Shown in pieces: positions 12,697-24,892 of a stretch of 64,000 nucleotides of DNA (positions are counted from its first letter, which is position 1; each line of letters starts with the position of its first letter). Source of the stretch: Apophysomyces variabilis (taxonomy: Eukaryota > Mucoromycota > Mucoromycetes > Mucorales > Mucoraceae); the NCBI GenBank assembly GCA_002749535.1, contig MZZL01000378.1:61735-125734 (forward strand). The letters run 5' to 3'. A model generated the notes under the pieces. It saw nothing but the letters and a program-made list of their open reading frames with translations. It ran no database searches and was not told where the DNA came from. Made by a program: the position numbers and the translations under genes.

Positions 12697-14841
12697 TTGG
12701 TTATATCTGACGTGGAAGACAATGAATCCACTACCAGTTTTTCGCGGCAAGAATCGTATATGTCTCTTGTTGCAGAACCAAGCAATGATGATCTTTCAGA
12801 ACAAGGATCATCAATTGGCTCGTCCAACAAAAAGCAAAAGTCTGCTACCAGTTGGATATTCTTGAATGGCTGGGCAACTCGACAAAATGTAAACGGTGCT
12901 AGTACAATTGCTTGCAACTTTACAAGTCCTCGTGGTGTAAAATGCCAATGGATTTACGTCAGTTCTACTAGCTCCACTGGAAATATGCTCAAGCATCTTC
13001 GATCTAAACACAAAATTACCAAGGATTCTCCTGCCGCCACCTCTGACAACACTTTCCTTACTGCTGGGCCAATGGATAGGTTCATTTCAACCGTCGATGG
13101 AAAGCGTATAAACCAAACGTTCAGCAAAGAAAAATTCCGTGAGCTCCTTCTTGCCGATGTAATTGCTACTGCATCTCCATATACATCTGTCAAAAGAAAA
13201 ATGTTGCAGGAATTAATATACTTTGCATACAATGCACTGGATCTCACAAGTCTAAAGCTACCTAGTTCAACGACCATCAAGCGTGATCTGGAAAAATCTT
13301 ATCAAAGATATGAACAAGAAATTGCAACCTTGCTACAAGAGCAACCTTACCTTTGCTATACCATGGATGGTTGGACTAGTGACATGAAAGACGCATTTCT
13401 TGGGATAACTGCACACTGGATCGACAAAGACTGGATATAGCAATCAGTCATCATTGGTTTTGAACCGCTTTACGGACCCCATTCCGCGGTGAACATGGCA
13501 GAAACGATGATGGATGTGTTGCATAAATACGATCTTACATCCAAGCCATTCTTCTTGACGATGGATAACGCATCCAATATGACGGCACTTGCAAGGGAAC
13601 TAGAGCGGATGGTGGGAAGTGAAGTTTTTGCAGCAAAGGACAACCATATCCCATGTATGGGTCACACTTTCAACTTGGCTGTCCAGGCAATTCTACGTGA
13701 TGGTTTGCGCGCAGAGGCATTGGAAGAGAAGGAAGGCAATCTGACAGATGATATGGAACAAGATGTTGAGCACCGTCCTGGTGAAAGTGTTGGTAAGGAT
13801 CATATTATCCAGAAATACACTATGACTAACAGTTCTCCTTACCAGGTGGTGTCATTAGATGATTGCGTCAAGGCATTATTAAAATTCGAGCATCACCACA
13901 AAGACGGGCATTGTACAAGCGATTCTGCGATTCAAACGATGTGGGCAACAAGGAATTGATTGTTGATGTCAGAACGTGATGGAACTCCACTCTTGAAATG
14001 CTCAAGAGAGCATATGAACAGCGAGAAGCATACAACGCCACTTGTCGTTCAATACAAGAGCTTTCTGAATATGCGCTTTCTACAAATGATTGGTTGCAAG
14101 TTATTGAAGTGAAAACCCTTTTATCTGGCTTTGATACATTTACTGCCCTGCTTTCTGGTTCAAAATACCCATCAATCAACGCTTCCATGATTGCATACAA
14201 CTGGCTCTTCGATCACATTGAGGACTATAGAGAAAAGAAAATTGAAGTAAGTATTTGTGAAAACCTATGGTTCAATATGATACTTACTTTTGGTACTGTA
14301 GTCCTTTCCTGAAATCGCTCTTGCTGCTGAACATGCCTATGACAAATTGAAAAAGTATTACAGTCGCGCAATTGCACCCATCTATTCCATTGCCACTGCT
14401 TTGGATCCTCGGGCAAAGTACAGATGGTGGGAAGAGGTATCATGGCCGGCTGAATGGATAGGCCAAGCAAGGGATACAGTTGAACAAGCGTGGGCAGATG
14501 AATTTTGACCAACAGCTGCAATGGTTGCAAACGAAGAAAGCAGTAAAGTACAACTCTTCAAACCGATGCCGCCTAGGGATCAACTGACTGATTACATTGC
14601 AGAGCCACAAACTGATGGAAGCATAGACGTTTTGGAGTACTGGAGAAGTCGCAGTGAGCAATGGCAACAGTTGTCGCAAATGGCGTTGAGGTATCTGGCA
14701 GTTCCTGCAAGTTCAGTTCCTTGTGAGCATTGCTTTTCACAAGCAAAGTTCTTTATCCCACCAGAGCGCAATCGGCTGTTGCTGGAGTCGTTGAAACAGT
14801 CAGTTCTCTTTGATTCGTGGAGAAAGTTTTTAGATTGTTAG
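12697..14841 (+). pseudogene. hAT-2 transposase, decayed
   Basis: The product has a BED-like finger (C-x9-C, then MLKHLRSKH), YTMDGWTSD and FLTMDNASNM in the RNase H-like core, and a C-terminal dimerisation domain with RYLAVPASSVPCEHCF. The frame is kept across a TAG at 13438 and a TGA at about 14508 (DEF-stop-PTAA). Two introns are supported by frame and by hAT-1: donor GTAAGGATC near 13794 with acceptor TTACCAG, and GTAAGTATT near 14247 with acceptor GGTACTGTAG near 14309. A TGA follows the first acceptor where hAT-1 has CGT (Arg), which points to CGA-to-TGA decay. An upstream exon from about 12582 joined at TTTTCTAG is possible. Confidence 0.88.
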
Positions 14842-15681
14842 AGGAAAGAAGAGTGGGAAAAGAGTGAATGGAAAAAATAGAGAGGGCAAAAAAAAGTTTT
14901 TTTACGAAATAAAGCCACTGCTTCCCCAAAATACACGTCTCTTTTTTTTTTTTGTTCAAACGTATTCACTTTCCCTTTGCTTTTATAATCTCTTCTCCAT
15001 TAGGATTCTGACGATTATTTTCACCACGTCTCAACATCTGCTGTTACATGACATCGTATGAGGAATGTTCCTTTTACTCATCTGCTTCTTACTTTGTCCT
15101 TATATCTTTCTTTTACTATCAGAAAATAAAGTGACTCACGCACCAAAGCTTTTTATCACACTGTACCCTTCAGGCCACAAATACGAACTTTATAACCAAG
15201 CGATGAGTACCGCTTTTACATGTCTTTTCTACAATTCGGAAAAAAAAGCAGCGCACTTTAGGTGTTTATATTCTACTCTTCAGCTATTACGATTAGCAAT
15301 TAGTTACCACTACCACTTTTTTCTTTTATTCTTAGTTTGATCATCGGAAAAAATTATCATACCTTTGTATGCACCATGACATGATTCCATCTGTAACATC
15401 AGCGATCTCATCTTGCATTCAGATTCTGTTACAATCCATTATTGTCCTTTTCTAAAATATTCTCCTTTTATTATGTATACGTTTACCAACGGATAAAGCG
15501 CAAATTGATGCTAGACTCTTATGCCTTATAATTCTTACATATTATTGGTCTATCCATATCCGATCCGTCAATCCGTCAGATATATACAGATCAGATATGG
15601 ATCATCCGTTTATAAACGGATCAGATTCGGATAGGGGGTCAATCCGATCCATATCCGACTTTGACGATCCCTAGTCTGAAG

Positions 15682-15955
15682 TCAGGGAACAGGACAGCCT
15701 AATAAGTGTGTGAGAAGTGATACCGATATACGGACATGGTTATTACCAGTGTAAAAAAGACAACAACAAGGTTGAAGACTAAAATAAAAAGGAGCGCAAA
15801 AATAGGTAAGCAACTATCCATTAAGAATAAGAGAAGACTTATAGTGGAATAGACAGCAAGAAAATGTAACTGAAAAGCTAAATTTACCTGTAAGTACGAG
15901 ATGACTGATAGGAAAAGTTAATTTATCTGAACGGATTACTTTGTAAAAAACATGA
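15682..15955. other. Unassigned CACTA internal sequence
   Basis: This is CACTA sequence right of the hAT-2 target duplication. No coding or repeat signal could be supported. Confidence 0.4.
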
Positions 15956-16315
15956 CGCAATCATGTTAAAAGTAGAGCCAACGATTTAAACCCTAGGAAA
16001 GTGAATGCTAAAGTAATAATACAAGTGAGAAAGAATAGTACAGAAAGACGGCGTCTTACATATGATCTTAAGGAAAGGCAGAACGGAATGACAGGCTGGA
16101 ACCTTTAGGTGACATGGCATTACAGTAGCTGTCCTTTATATAATAGAATGTTAGCGGACAGAATAAAAGAACTGAATACTTACAGGCATTTTGCTATAAG
16201 AGAAATGGAGTTTCAACGGCAAGAGAAAAGTAAAGCAACAGAAAAAGTGAGCAAAGTGAAAGAAAAGAGTATGCAACTAAAAAAAGACTGGAGCGAATTT
16301 GTCATTGGAAAATAA
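15956..16315 (+). pseudogene. Hypothetical charged protein remnant in the CACTA element
   Basis: A plus-strand frame is open except for a TAG at 16106. It is rich in Lys, Glu and Arg and ends with a likely helical, coiled-coil-like tail (KEKSMQLKKDWSEFVIGK). It converges with the minus-strand gene at 16509. I do not recognise it. It may be the end of a third element gene, a captured host fragment or a chance frame. Confidence 0.3.
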
Positions 16316-16508
16316 AAGGCATTTATTGGCTGTTTGTTTCTATCTAATCTATGTGACGCCTGCCCTGTCTTCCCCCTCCCTCTGCACAGCACTATAGCAG
16401 CAAAGACAGAAAAGTCTGCTCTAGAATATCAGCTGCTGTTACATTCACTCCAGACTTTTTCCTAACAATAACTTTAATAAACGAATCATACAATTCAAAT
16501 CAACTGTC

Positions 16509-17174
16509 TTACTTCTTTGCAGCATTGTAAGCATTTTCCCATCTGCGAGTGATGAGAAAAGTAGCTCCCCAATTACTCTCGCAGAGGTCCAAAGGCACAC
16601 CCATTTGAAGCCCAACTTGCTCCATCGTCATGAAAGCCTGCTCACGCTTGGCAGCAGGCACTGAACTCCAGGGCTTATCATGGGCAGAGAAGCCGCACGC
16701 CGTCTCCAATTGCTCCACGATGACAGTTGCCTTCTTTCCAAGCAGTACATAGATTGCTTGCAGAACGTGCGCCAGTTGCGTGGGGTTCTGCGCAAAAATA
16801 AGGGACCTCAGACTCTTTACAACTGAAACCTTCGTCTCTTGTTTCTTGCGGTCCTTCCCTTCCAGCCATGCTTTTACTGCGTCATCTATTTCCTCAGAAA
16901 TGTAGCAGTAGTTATTCTTTATGCACTGTGAAGGAGGGATATCACGGACAATAGGTGGGATTAACTAGCTGTCCAGGCTAATGTCAGGTACACCCAGCGA
17001 TTGCTGACTGTTCGCCATAATTGCACTATTTTCTTCTCATCTTTGGAACGCCCTTTCCACAGCAGCCTCTATCATGTCAGGGAGTTCCTCTCGCAACTTC
17101 TCCATCAGCATGGTTACAATGCAGGATTCCACATCTTCCCTTGAGCGTTTGTTGTTTGAAGCAGTAGTAGACAT
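16509..17174 (-). pseudogene. Second gene of the CACTA element, unknown protein
   Basis: The frame starts MSTTASNNKRSREDVES (ATG at 17174) and runs 222 codons to TAA at 16509, with two in-frame stops: a TGA near 17037 in an Arg-rich context and a TAG near 16969. The N-terminal part begins with a basic patch and an amphipathic helix (MLMEKLREELPDMIEAAVERAF). The C-terminal two thirds is well conserved in frame and includes LEGKDRKKQETKVSVVKSL and GVPLDLCESNWGATFL. I recognise no family. It is divergent from the transposase with a 709-bp shared intergenic region. CACTA elements often carry a second DNA-binding protein, so a TnpA-like role is possible but unproven. Confidence 0.6.
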
Positions 17175-17883
17175 GTTGGTTGTAAAATTTAAAAAAAAGA
17201 GATATGATAAATAGATATAGTACAATCAGTTAACTGTTCGCTATATATATATGTAGCCTTCCCATCATCTGCGAAACGTTGTGGCCAATACAAACCCTGA
17301 TTGATGATGAAGTAATTGATAATCACGCAATTCAAAGAGATTATAATAAGATCGTAGTTGAACATAATGAACAATGCTGAAATGATTGCAAGATATGACG
17401 GCTGATGGCGGAAATCTAACGAGATAGAGATGATTATCAACAAGAAAAGATGGCAAACGATGATGAAAGACTGCGTTTGTCAGTTGTTCATAGATGCCGT
17501 TGGTCGTACTACATTGATGACGTTCCAAATATAGAAAAGCGATCTGTCGGAGGCACAGGCAGAGATAGATGATGGCGGTATCAAAATCAGTAATTGCTTT
17601 TTGTTACACACGCAGCATAGGCAATATACTGCAAGTAGATCTTTTAATGTCCAAAGATGGTGCAATCGATCTATCATTCCATAATGCTATTATACAACGA
17701 TCACCTTATCCAACCTAGATCTGATGTCTTGTTCAAGAATGATCATCTTATCTAACATAGATTTGATGCCTTGTTTAAAAAAATCTTCCTATAATAAATG
17801 CATATATATAAGCCCTCTTTGTTTTAATCGTTTCTTGTATCTTACCTTTATTTTTTTTCTTGAGATTACTGTACCTATCTACC
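17175..17883. promoter_or_regulatory. Divergent intergenic region of the CACTA gene pair
   Basis: This region separates the two divergent element genes, so it should hold both promoters. It contains a 42-bp-period direct repeat, CTTATCYAACMTAGATYTGAT, at 17705 and 17747. No further element is certain. Confidence 0.4.
17705..17785. repeat. Direct repeat, two units, 42-bp period
   Basis: Units start at 17705 and 17747 and match over about 36 bases apart from several substitutions. They lie about 100 bp before the CACTA transposase start and could be a protein binding site. Confidence 0.6.
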
Positions 17884-20170
17884 ATGACCCTCCCAACTAT
17901 CACTACATGCAACACTTGCAAAATCACCTTTACCAACAAAAACAAATACAACCGTTATCTGAAAGCATGTTTCATAAAGCATGAAAAGGATCTGATCAGG
18001 CTTGTTTCCGTCAACGATGAATCTATAGTAAGTAGTATATGCCAATCAGTCATAATATGTACTAACCTTGCTTTGGTTTCCATATAGGATGTTGACAGCT
18101 ACACTGAAGACATTGACGATGATCACACTGCATTAATCAAATGGATTCAAGCCTTGGACACTCTAGCGGATGATCATTTAGATGATGAGACTTCATCTAA
18201 TGAATCAGAAACTGAAGAAGGCAATTGCATCAACTTTCCGTCTGAAGTTCTTGATGAAATAGAGAGAGCAATAGAAACCGATAATTGTAAGTAGACTGAC
18301 AGCAGTGGTATCTTACTAAAAGATGCAATAGTCGACCATTACTTCAATCTCATAGAAGTCTATACAGAATCGGTCAAGAATCATCCCTGCATAATCGAGT
18401 ATAAACGCACTGCTCAATGGACCCATACGGAATGCTTCAGCATAAAGCTGTTCAAGACAGCAGTTTCGTCCAACGTTTCACGTAAAGCATACAATGATAT
18501 TGTAAAGATCTTCAACAAATTCCTAAACGTTGTGCAATCAGGTACGTGTGTCTTTTTCTAATTCTGTTTAAATGTTCTTACCAATGGACATAGATTGAAG
18601 CATGACGCATTCACCACTTCTGAGCTATCATTTGTCTGAACAATTGGTAAAGGACGCTTATCACGTTGAGCCAAAGATATACGACGTTTGTCCAGAAGGT
18701 TGCGTTCTGTATATGAGCCATGATGACATGATGAAGTGTCCACACTGCGGCAAAGCGCGTTATACAGAGTCAAATAAACGTCAGTCGAATGGCGAGGTCA
18801 TTAAGAAGCCAGTGCAAAGCATGACCATGCTTCTGGTTGCTGAGCAGCTTGCCCTTATACTGGGCAATGAGGAAACTCATAAGTTGCTCTCCTACCGCCA
18901 TTCACATGAGCATGCCGATGGAACATATATGGACTTCTTTGACGGCCAAGTGTACGAATCACTGCATAATGAGAAGCAGCTATTGAGGGGAAGCTATGAC
19001 ATCGGTCTCTCCTTGTATGTCAACGGTTTCCAACCTTTTAATAGTAGCAACACCTCATTGATGATAATGCACCTGGTGGTTCTCAACTTTGACCCCTCTG
19101 AATGGTAACGTTAAACAAATTTGCATGACGAAACTAATCAAGTTGCCTTGCCTTTTCAGCTATAAGAACCGCAACATGCTTCAGTTGGGCATCACGCCAG
19201 GTCCAAGCGCCCCAAAGAGTATCTAGTCCTTTCTTCGGCCGTTCCTTTATGAGCTGCAAGACCTTGAACGCAATGGCTTGGTCATTAAAACTCCTGATGA
19301 TAGTGAGATTGCTGCAAAAGTCCATTTACTTCTCGCCACTGGTGACATCCCTGCGGTTGCCAGCCTCTGCAACCATACCAGCTTTTCCTCTTACTATGGT
19401 TGCCGGCAGTGCCTCATCAGAGGAGAAAAAACCAGCGGTATGTACTTCATCCCTGATCTGTCGCTACCCTTCTAAAGACGTCTACGGGAACAATTTGCTC
19501 AAGGCGATATGGTATGTGAGATGGATCCTATCACAAGTTATATGTTATATACTAAATAACTTTTTCAATTATTACTTATGCTTAACAGGAACAAGGTATC
19601 AAAGCACCAGTTCCATTCACATCGTTGAGCACGTTCACAGGTGTATATTTCTTTGGTTTGGATGAGATGCATCTGTTGGGACATGGATTAGGAAGATTGC
19701 TTTGGAGCATGCTCATAAATGACAAGGAGAAGTTCGGTTGCAACAAACTGGATAAGCATAGGAACATCATTGCATGGTATCCATTCGCTCTCAAGAATTG
19801 AAATACATGCCGTGCAATTGGTGAGGCCATAGAACGATCCTGTCAAACAATCCCTGTTGCGTTCCAAGGCCATTGGAAAAACATTGCAACAAACACAGGC
19901 CATTACAGGGCGGTTGATTGGCTGGACTTTTTGTTGTACGCTGTGCTGATGGTGGTAGTGGAAGGTTGGAAGAAGAAGAGACCTGTAAAGCTGTGATGGA
20001 TCTTGTTGTCACTTGCCAGTTGTGTCTGCAGTGGACGTACACTGATTCAGACCTGGATGTTATTGAGAGGTAAGTAATACAAAAGATATAAAAACATAAA
20101 CTGACCTTTTACTTTTGTAAGGAACATTGCAAACTGGCAAACTTTCTTGCTTCAAAAGTACAGTAACAAC
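17884..20170 (+). pseudogene. CACTA transposase, 5' part (Transposase_21 type)
   Basis: Translation starts MTLPTITTCNTC with a C2H2-like finger. Predicted exons, all in phase: 17884-18027, 18088-18286, 18332-18541, 18594-19104, 19160-19511, 19589-20069 and 20122 onward. Introns are 45-77 nt; the one at 18287-18331 has GTAAGT and TTACTAA. The protein has DVCPEGCVLYM with CPHCGKARY, then the core block GLSLYVNGFQPF, LGITPGPSAPKS and GLDEMHLLGHG. The core block normally has Asp, so VNGF shows Asp to Asn (19022-19024). Stops include TGA at 18596, TAG near 19222, TAA at 19474 and TGA at 19799; a frameshift near 19965 is likely. The gypsy element interrupts exon 7. Confidence 0.85.
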
Positions 20171-20378
20171 TGTTGTATCTGCAAGTGATCAACAAAGATA
20201 TTAAATGAAGCTCAGTCACATTTGGTGCTCTAAATCTAATTTTACTAGTCGAGACATATAAAAGGGAGCAACTTATACTCTAAATAAAGGATATACCAAA
20301 GTCTCACAGTATTTTACTGTTCCCTTTTTCTCTGGCAATCCATACGCGTATTTTCTTGACTTCTACTTGAATATTTCA
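20171..20378 (+). repeat. 5' LTR of gypsy-1
   Basis: 208 bp, TGTTGTATCTG to AATATTTCA. A TATA box TATAAAAG is at 20257. It differs from the 3' LTR at eight positions, all transitions. Right after it comes TTTTTTACTGTAAAC, which is not a usual TGG-type tRNA primer site. Confidence 0.95.
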
Positions 20379-20402
20379 TTTTTTACTGTAAACTCTTTCG
20401 CT

Positions 20403-21542
20403 ATGTCCACCAACCATAAAATCAACCACGCCACCATTGTCACTCATGATGAGGTAATGGTGGAAGCCAGCAACGGAAACGTTTGCCAAAACAGTGCCCT
20501 GACGTCGAAGTATGCCAACCCAGAGATGAAGTTGGAGCACGGCCTGGACCTTCTCAACAAGGCTGCCCAGGAAGCCAACGAGGTGTACCTGAACGCCTTA
20601 ACCTCTGGTGCCCCTCATGAGGAGATGGAAGCCCTCTTGGAGGAGCTCACAAGGGCTCAAACAACTGCCAAGAATTACTGGAAGGTATGTCATATGATGT
20701 ACCCAGATAATCTAGCTTTCACAGATCACTCGGAAACTCAGAGCCACTCCACCAGTGAGTATGGAAAAGCTCCCCGTGCTGAATGTGTGACAGTGCCACG
20801 GAACCTTCCTGCTCTTCAGCTGGTTGGCCAGCATAAGTGGGATAAGGATTGAAGTGTGCATACATCTGCCACCCAATTTATTCGTGCTTTCAATCAGGAA
20901 TTGGAAGTGTATCATCTCAATCCCTATGTGGATTATAAGTGGTTGCTTCCCCGCTGCTTAAGTCCTGCACAATAAGCATTTCTTGAGGCCCAAGTGGCAA
21001 AGTTGCAGGCAGAAAACCAGGTTATGGATTGGACCACTTTAAGCAAAGTGTTGATTGAGAAATATGACACTCCCATTCAGAAATTCCATGCGTGGCACAG
21101 AATTATTTGTGTGCAACAGGGAACCAATAAGGCCATTGACGCCTATGTTGAGAAATTTCACCATTGGTGTATTGAGGCAGAAATGCCTGATAACTTGCTG
21201 ATGGTAGTCATCTTTATTTTGTCCCTGCAAACCCGTTATCGGGAAAAGGCTCAGAGCCTTGTTATTCACAAAGCAGGTCCTGAATTGAACATTGACCTGG
21301 AAGGAGTTTGCAGCCTGGTACAAGCTCTCAAACTTGAAGAGGAGCCAACACCCCTGCAACAACAGCAACCAAAGAGACAAAACAATCATTTCGGAGGGCA
21401 AGGCCCAAAGAAATTTTTTAAACATAGATGGAATTCTGGTAAGCCCATAAATCAGGCAAAGCTGTGCAATTTCAGCTGTGGAGAAATCTACACGTTCGGA
21501 CACAATTGTAATGGCAAAAAACAGGGAAGAAACCCCTCCAAC
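20403..21542 (+). pseudogene. gag: gypsy-1 gag
   Basis: The frame starts MSTNHKINHATIV and includes a capsid-like helical region (PIQKFHAWHRIICVQQGTN) and a Cys/His-rich end (CNFSCGEIYTFGHNC) resembling a degenerate zinc knuckle. In-frame stops are TGA at about 20850 and TAA at about 20976. The hAT-4 insertion falls after PSN; on its other side (25103-25207) gag continues in frame to a TAA. Pol follows in another frame. Confidence 0.85.
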
Positions 21543-22107
21543 TAGAGCTTGAAATGGGCAGGTCATAAATGGGTGGGCCTTAATTGAGATGGGCCTTAAG
21601 TGGGCGGGTCTAAGTGGGCCGGGTCAGTATATTGGCCCATGGCCCACTGGGCTGGGTCAAAGTATAGACCCATGACCCGCTGGGCCATTATAGTTGGGCC
21701 CAACCTTGGCCCAAAGCCCAGTCAACTAAAGCGATGCTTGACCTGATTCCTGACAAAACTTATTGCTCAATTGATTTCAAACATTGATCCCAATGTTAAA
21801 TAACTGATTCATAATGCATGTCATTGCAACGTCATAACAAACGCAAGTTAAGTGATGTGAAATGCAATTGCATTTATTTGTAACAAGTATAGTTAAGTAT
21901 ATAAAGAGCCTTTAGTGAATAAAAAAAATTGGTTGCAAAAAGCTAAGCAATAAAATGAAATAAAGAAACTGACAGTAAGAATTAAAAAAAAAGCAATGAC
22001 AAAAAACACAGTGACCAGATTAAAGTGTAAAGCAATTAGTGCAATTGAGTGCGAATTCAGTGTTTCTCTAGCATGCATGCTCGAATGGTCTCAACATTCA
22101 GTGACAA

Positions 22108-24491
22108 TCAGCTTTGTGAGATAAGATTCCTTCCGCTAGAAAAGACACGTTCAATTGGTGCACTGGAGCCTATTCTAAAGTCAATATAATTTTGGTAACT
22201 ATTGATATCAATGATACCTGGAATTGCCAAAAAGTCACGAGCAATCCGAGAGAGTACTGGATATACTGCTTGTCTGTCACGCCACCACAACAATGGATCG
22301 CTTGTTCTTTCTTTGCCTTTTTCCAAGTAGTCATCAAGTTCAGTTGCTTTACTTTTCTTCTTTAGTGCTGTGCTGTTGACGTCGCCGTACATATGTTCAA
22401 AAAACTCATCAAGATCAGCATCGGTGCTGGTATTTGCCTCATGTAAGCCTTCACTTGGTGCTGTCATCAGTTCTTCATCGTCATACAAGATGAAAGGCTT
22501 GTAAACATCATACACTTCTTGGCATTTTTCTTTGCAGAAATCGATCCATTCATCACCCCATTCATGTTTTCGATAGTAATCAGTTTTCAATCGTGGATCA
22601 AGAACTAATATACAGAGTAAACATACAAGTCATCGGAAAAGTCAAATAGTTTTAACCTACTTGTAGCGACAGAACAGATTGGTGAAAGGTCGGTTTTGCA
22701 ATAGTATTTTCTTAGTTTTTGAAAGCATGTTTCAGCGGCAGTAGCAAGTTCGTGTGAAGATGATGTATATCTGTCCAGCTTATCCATCATGAGATTATAG
22801 GCAGGGATGACGGCACTGATCGTTGGATATTTTGATGCAGACAAAAACGACGTCGTTGTTCGAAAAATCTTTTACAGAACAAAATAAGTAAGCAATAACC
22901 ATGAAGACATATAATATACTTACAGAAAATAAGTTTAAAAATTCAGACAACAGGTCCCATTCATGATCACTTAGTTCAAACATACTCATCGCCTTTCTAT
23001 CGGCAGCCACTAAAAGCATCAACGGAATTCTCAATTTGATTGCATTGTCGATCATATCTGTGGTAGAGTTCCATCGTGTTCTGCAGTCAAGTGTTGGTTG
23101 GATAGACGGACAGTTTTCCGTGGTGTTGATGTAGGTTTGAAGTTGTTCACGACGTTTAACTGACATGTGGATAGATCGAATCAAAGACCGAAGCTATAAT
23201 GTGAACTTGTTACTATAATTTAAGCTGAATAAAGACGAAATTTACCTTTTGAACTGTATCTCCGATACCACCAAGTCTAAGGAAAATTGCAGGTTCATCT
23301 TCATCTTCAGCTGTTGGTAGTACATTCAATGTTTTCAGAGCATCTTGCACGCCAAGGTTTATTATATGCGCAATACAACGGTTATGTTGATTTGCTGCAT
23401 TGAACTGTACACCGAGCTTTTCCCATTGTTCTTCAAGGACCATCATCATCGTATCATTGTTGGTGGCATTGTCAGTAGTGATAGCCAGGATCTACAATGT
23501 TTTTAGAAACGATATTGTACTTAATATCAATTTACCTTTGTAGCAATATTCAAGTCATGCATCGAGTCCATGAATACTTTCGCCAAATTTTCACCCGTAT
23601 GTGCGCCAACCATTGGAATAAAATCCAGCAAGACGTCCTGAAGTTCCCAGTTTTCGTTGACAAAGTGACCTGTTACTCCCAGAAAAGAATGATAGTTTGG
23701 TGAGGTCCAGACATCAAGCGTGATTGATATTTTTGCATCCAGATCCTAGATGAAATTTAATACTATGGCTCATTAAAAGAAATAAACTTACATTCAGTCT
23801 CTTTTTCAACAGCGCCCGACCTTCCTCAAAGTTCTGAATAATGTCGTTACGAATAGTTTTCCCAGAGACAATAGCAGCAGCAGGTTGCAACGTTTGAACA
23901 AGATTACGGAAGTGTACAGATTCAACCTCAGAGAACGGCTGGTCATTGGCAACGACCCACTCAGCAAGCTTTTTATGGAAGTCATTTTGGTCAAATGGTC
24001 TTTGTAGTGAACTAATATAAAAACTGGTAAGTCTATTATTAAACCTATCTGCAATCCAACCTACCTGCCAAAGTACTTGTCAAGGCCTTTCACAGGCTCT
24101 CCCTTCGCAACACTATACTCGCTATAATGCTTTGTTTGTAAATGTAGTAGTGATTGTTTTGTACTGCCATCGTGACACTTGACGAAGAAATCTTTGTTTT
24201 TGCTAATTGCTTTTGTAAGAACCCAAGAGCATGCTAGTAATCGTAAGTATACCTCTCACATAAAATGCATTTGGCACGTTTGGTTTCATTTGTCCATTCG
24301 GCTTTTCTAAAAAACTTCCAGACAATGCTTGTTGTTTGTCTTTGTCTTTTTGCAGCGCTTGTTGACGTAGAGGATTCAGAAAGAGTAGTGTTGTGCATGT
24401 CATCAGTTAGAGTGCTTGCATGTCTTTTTAATGAGGCCGCATCGTTTGTTGAACTGACTTCATCAAATGACATCTTAGCAGTTACGTTCAA
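22108..24491 (-). CDS. hAT-4 transposase, near-intact multi-exon gene
   Basis: Exons read from 24491 give a BED finger (W..F, CILCE, HLQTKH), DVWTSPNYHSFLGVTGHF and ITTDNATNN in the catalytic core, RTRWNST and the dimerisation block WWRDRQAVYPVLSRIARDFL with SSAPIERVFSSGRNLIS. About eight introns are needed. One 48-nt intron (about 22146-22193) is itself in frame, with donor GTATCA and acceptor AATAG; removing it joins AIPG to SSAPIERVF. I see no stop before 22108, where TGA replaces the Arg expected in SQSRLSLNVE. Without that stop the protein would run about 17 more residues to TGA at 22057. A slightly shortened protein may still be made. Confidence 0.85.
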
Positions 24492-24795
24492 GGAAAAGTG
24501 AAGAGAGAGAGAAAAAAAAAGAAAACTAAAACCAAAATGAATATAAAAAGAAAATGAAAAGAAAGAAGAGAAAGACCACTGTATCTTTGCTGTAACCTGA
24601 AAGCAAAGAAAAGAAAAAAGGAAAAGACTACTGTGTCTTCACCAATACTTGCAGAGGAAAACGAGAAGATAAAGGATGATGGTAAGAGAAACCAGAGCGA
24701 AACGCCATATATAAGTAAAAATTTTCTCACAGTCACAAGGTACGCTTATACTGATTTAGCTTAAATGTTTGTTTACTAACAGCCTCTATATAGAT

Positions 24796-24892
24796 AAATG
24801 GGCAAACGGGCAAATGGGCAAATGGGCAAACAGGGCAAATGGGCAAATGGGCAAACGGGCAAACAGGCAAACGGGCAAACAGGTAGATAATT
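24796..24892. repeat. 8-bp minisatellite GGGCAAAY in hAT-4
   Basis: About eleven tandem units of GGGCAAAT, GGGCAAAC or GGGCAAACA lie between the transposase start and the right subterminal repeats. The unit resembles the GGGC core of those repeats, so it may have grown from them. Confidence 0.85.

Larger units (their letters stand above)
11527..15673 (+). mobile_element. hAT-2 DNA transposon inserted in the CACTA element
   Basis: The element starts TAGGGATCGTCAAAAATCC at 11527 and ends with GACGATCCCTA at 15673. The flanks are identical: GTCTGAAG at 11519-11526 and 15674-15681, an exact 8-bp duplication. GATCCG-type subterminal repeats occur at both ends. It is a close relative of hAT-1 with its gene on the plus strand. 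The exact duplication shows it entered the CACTA left arm after that element was in place. Confidence 0.95.

Noticed and set aside
24796..24892. CRISPR-like array
   Set aside because: Units are contiguous 8-bp repeats without spacers, in a eukaryotic transposon.
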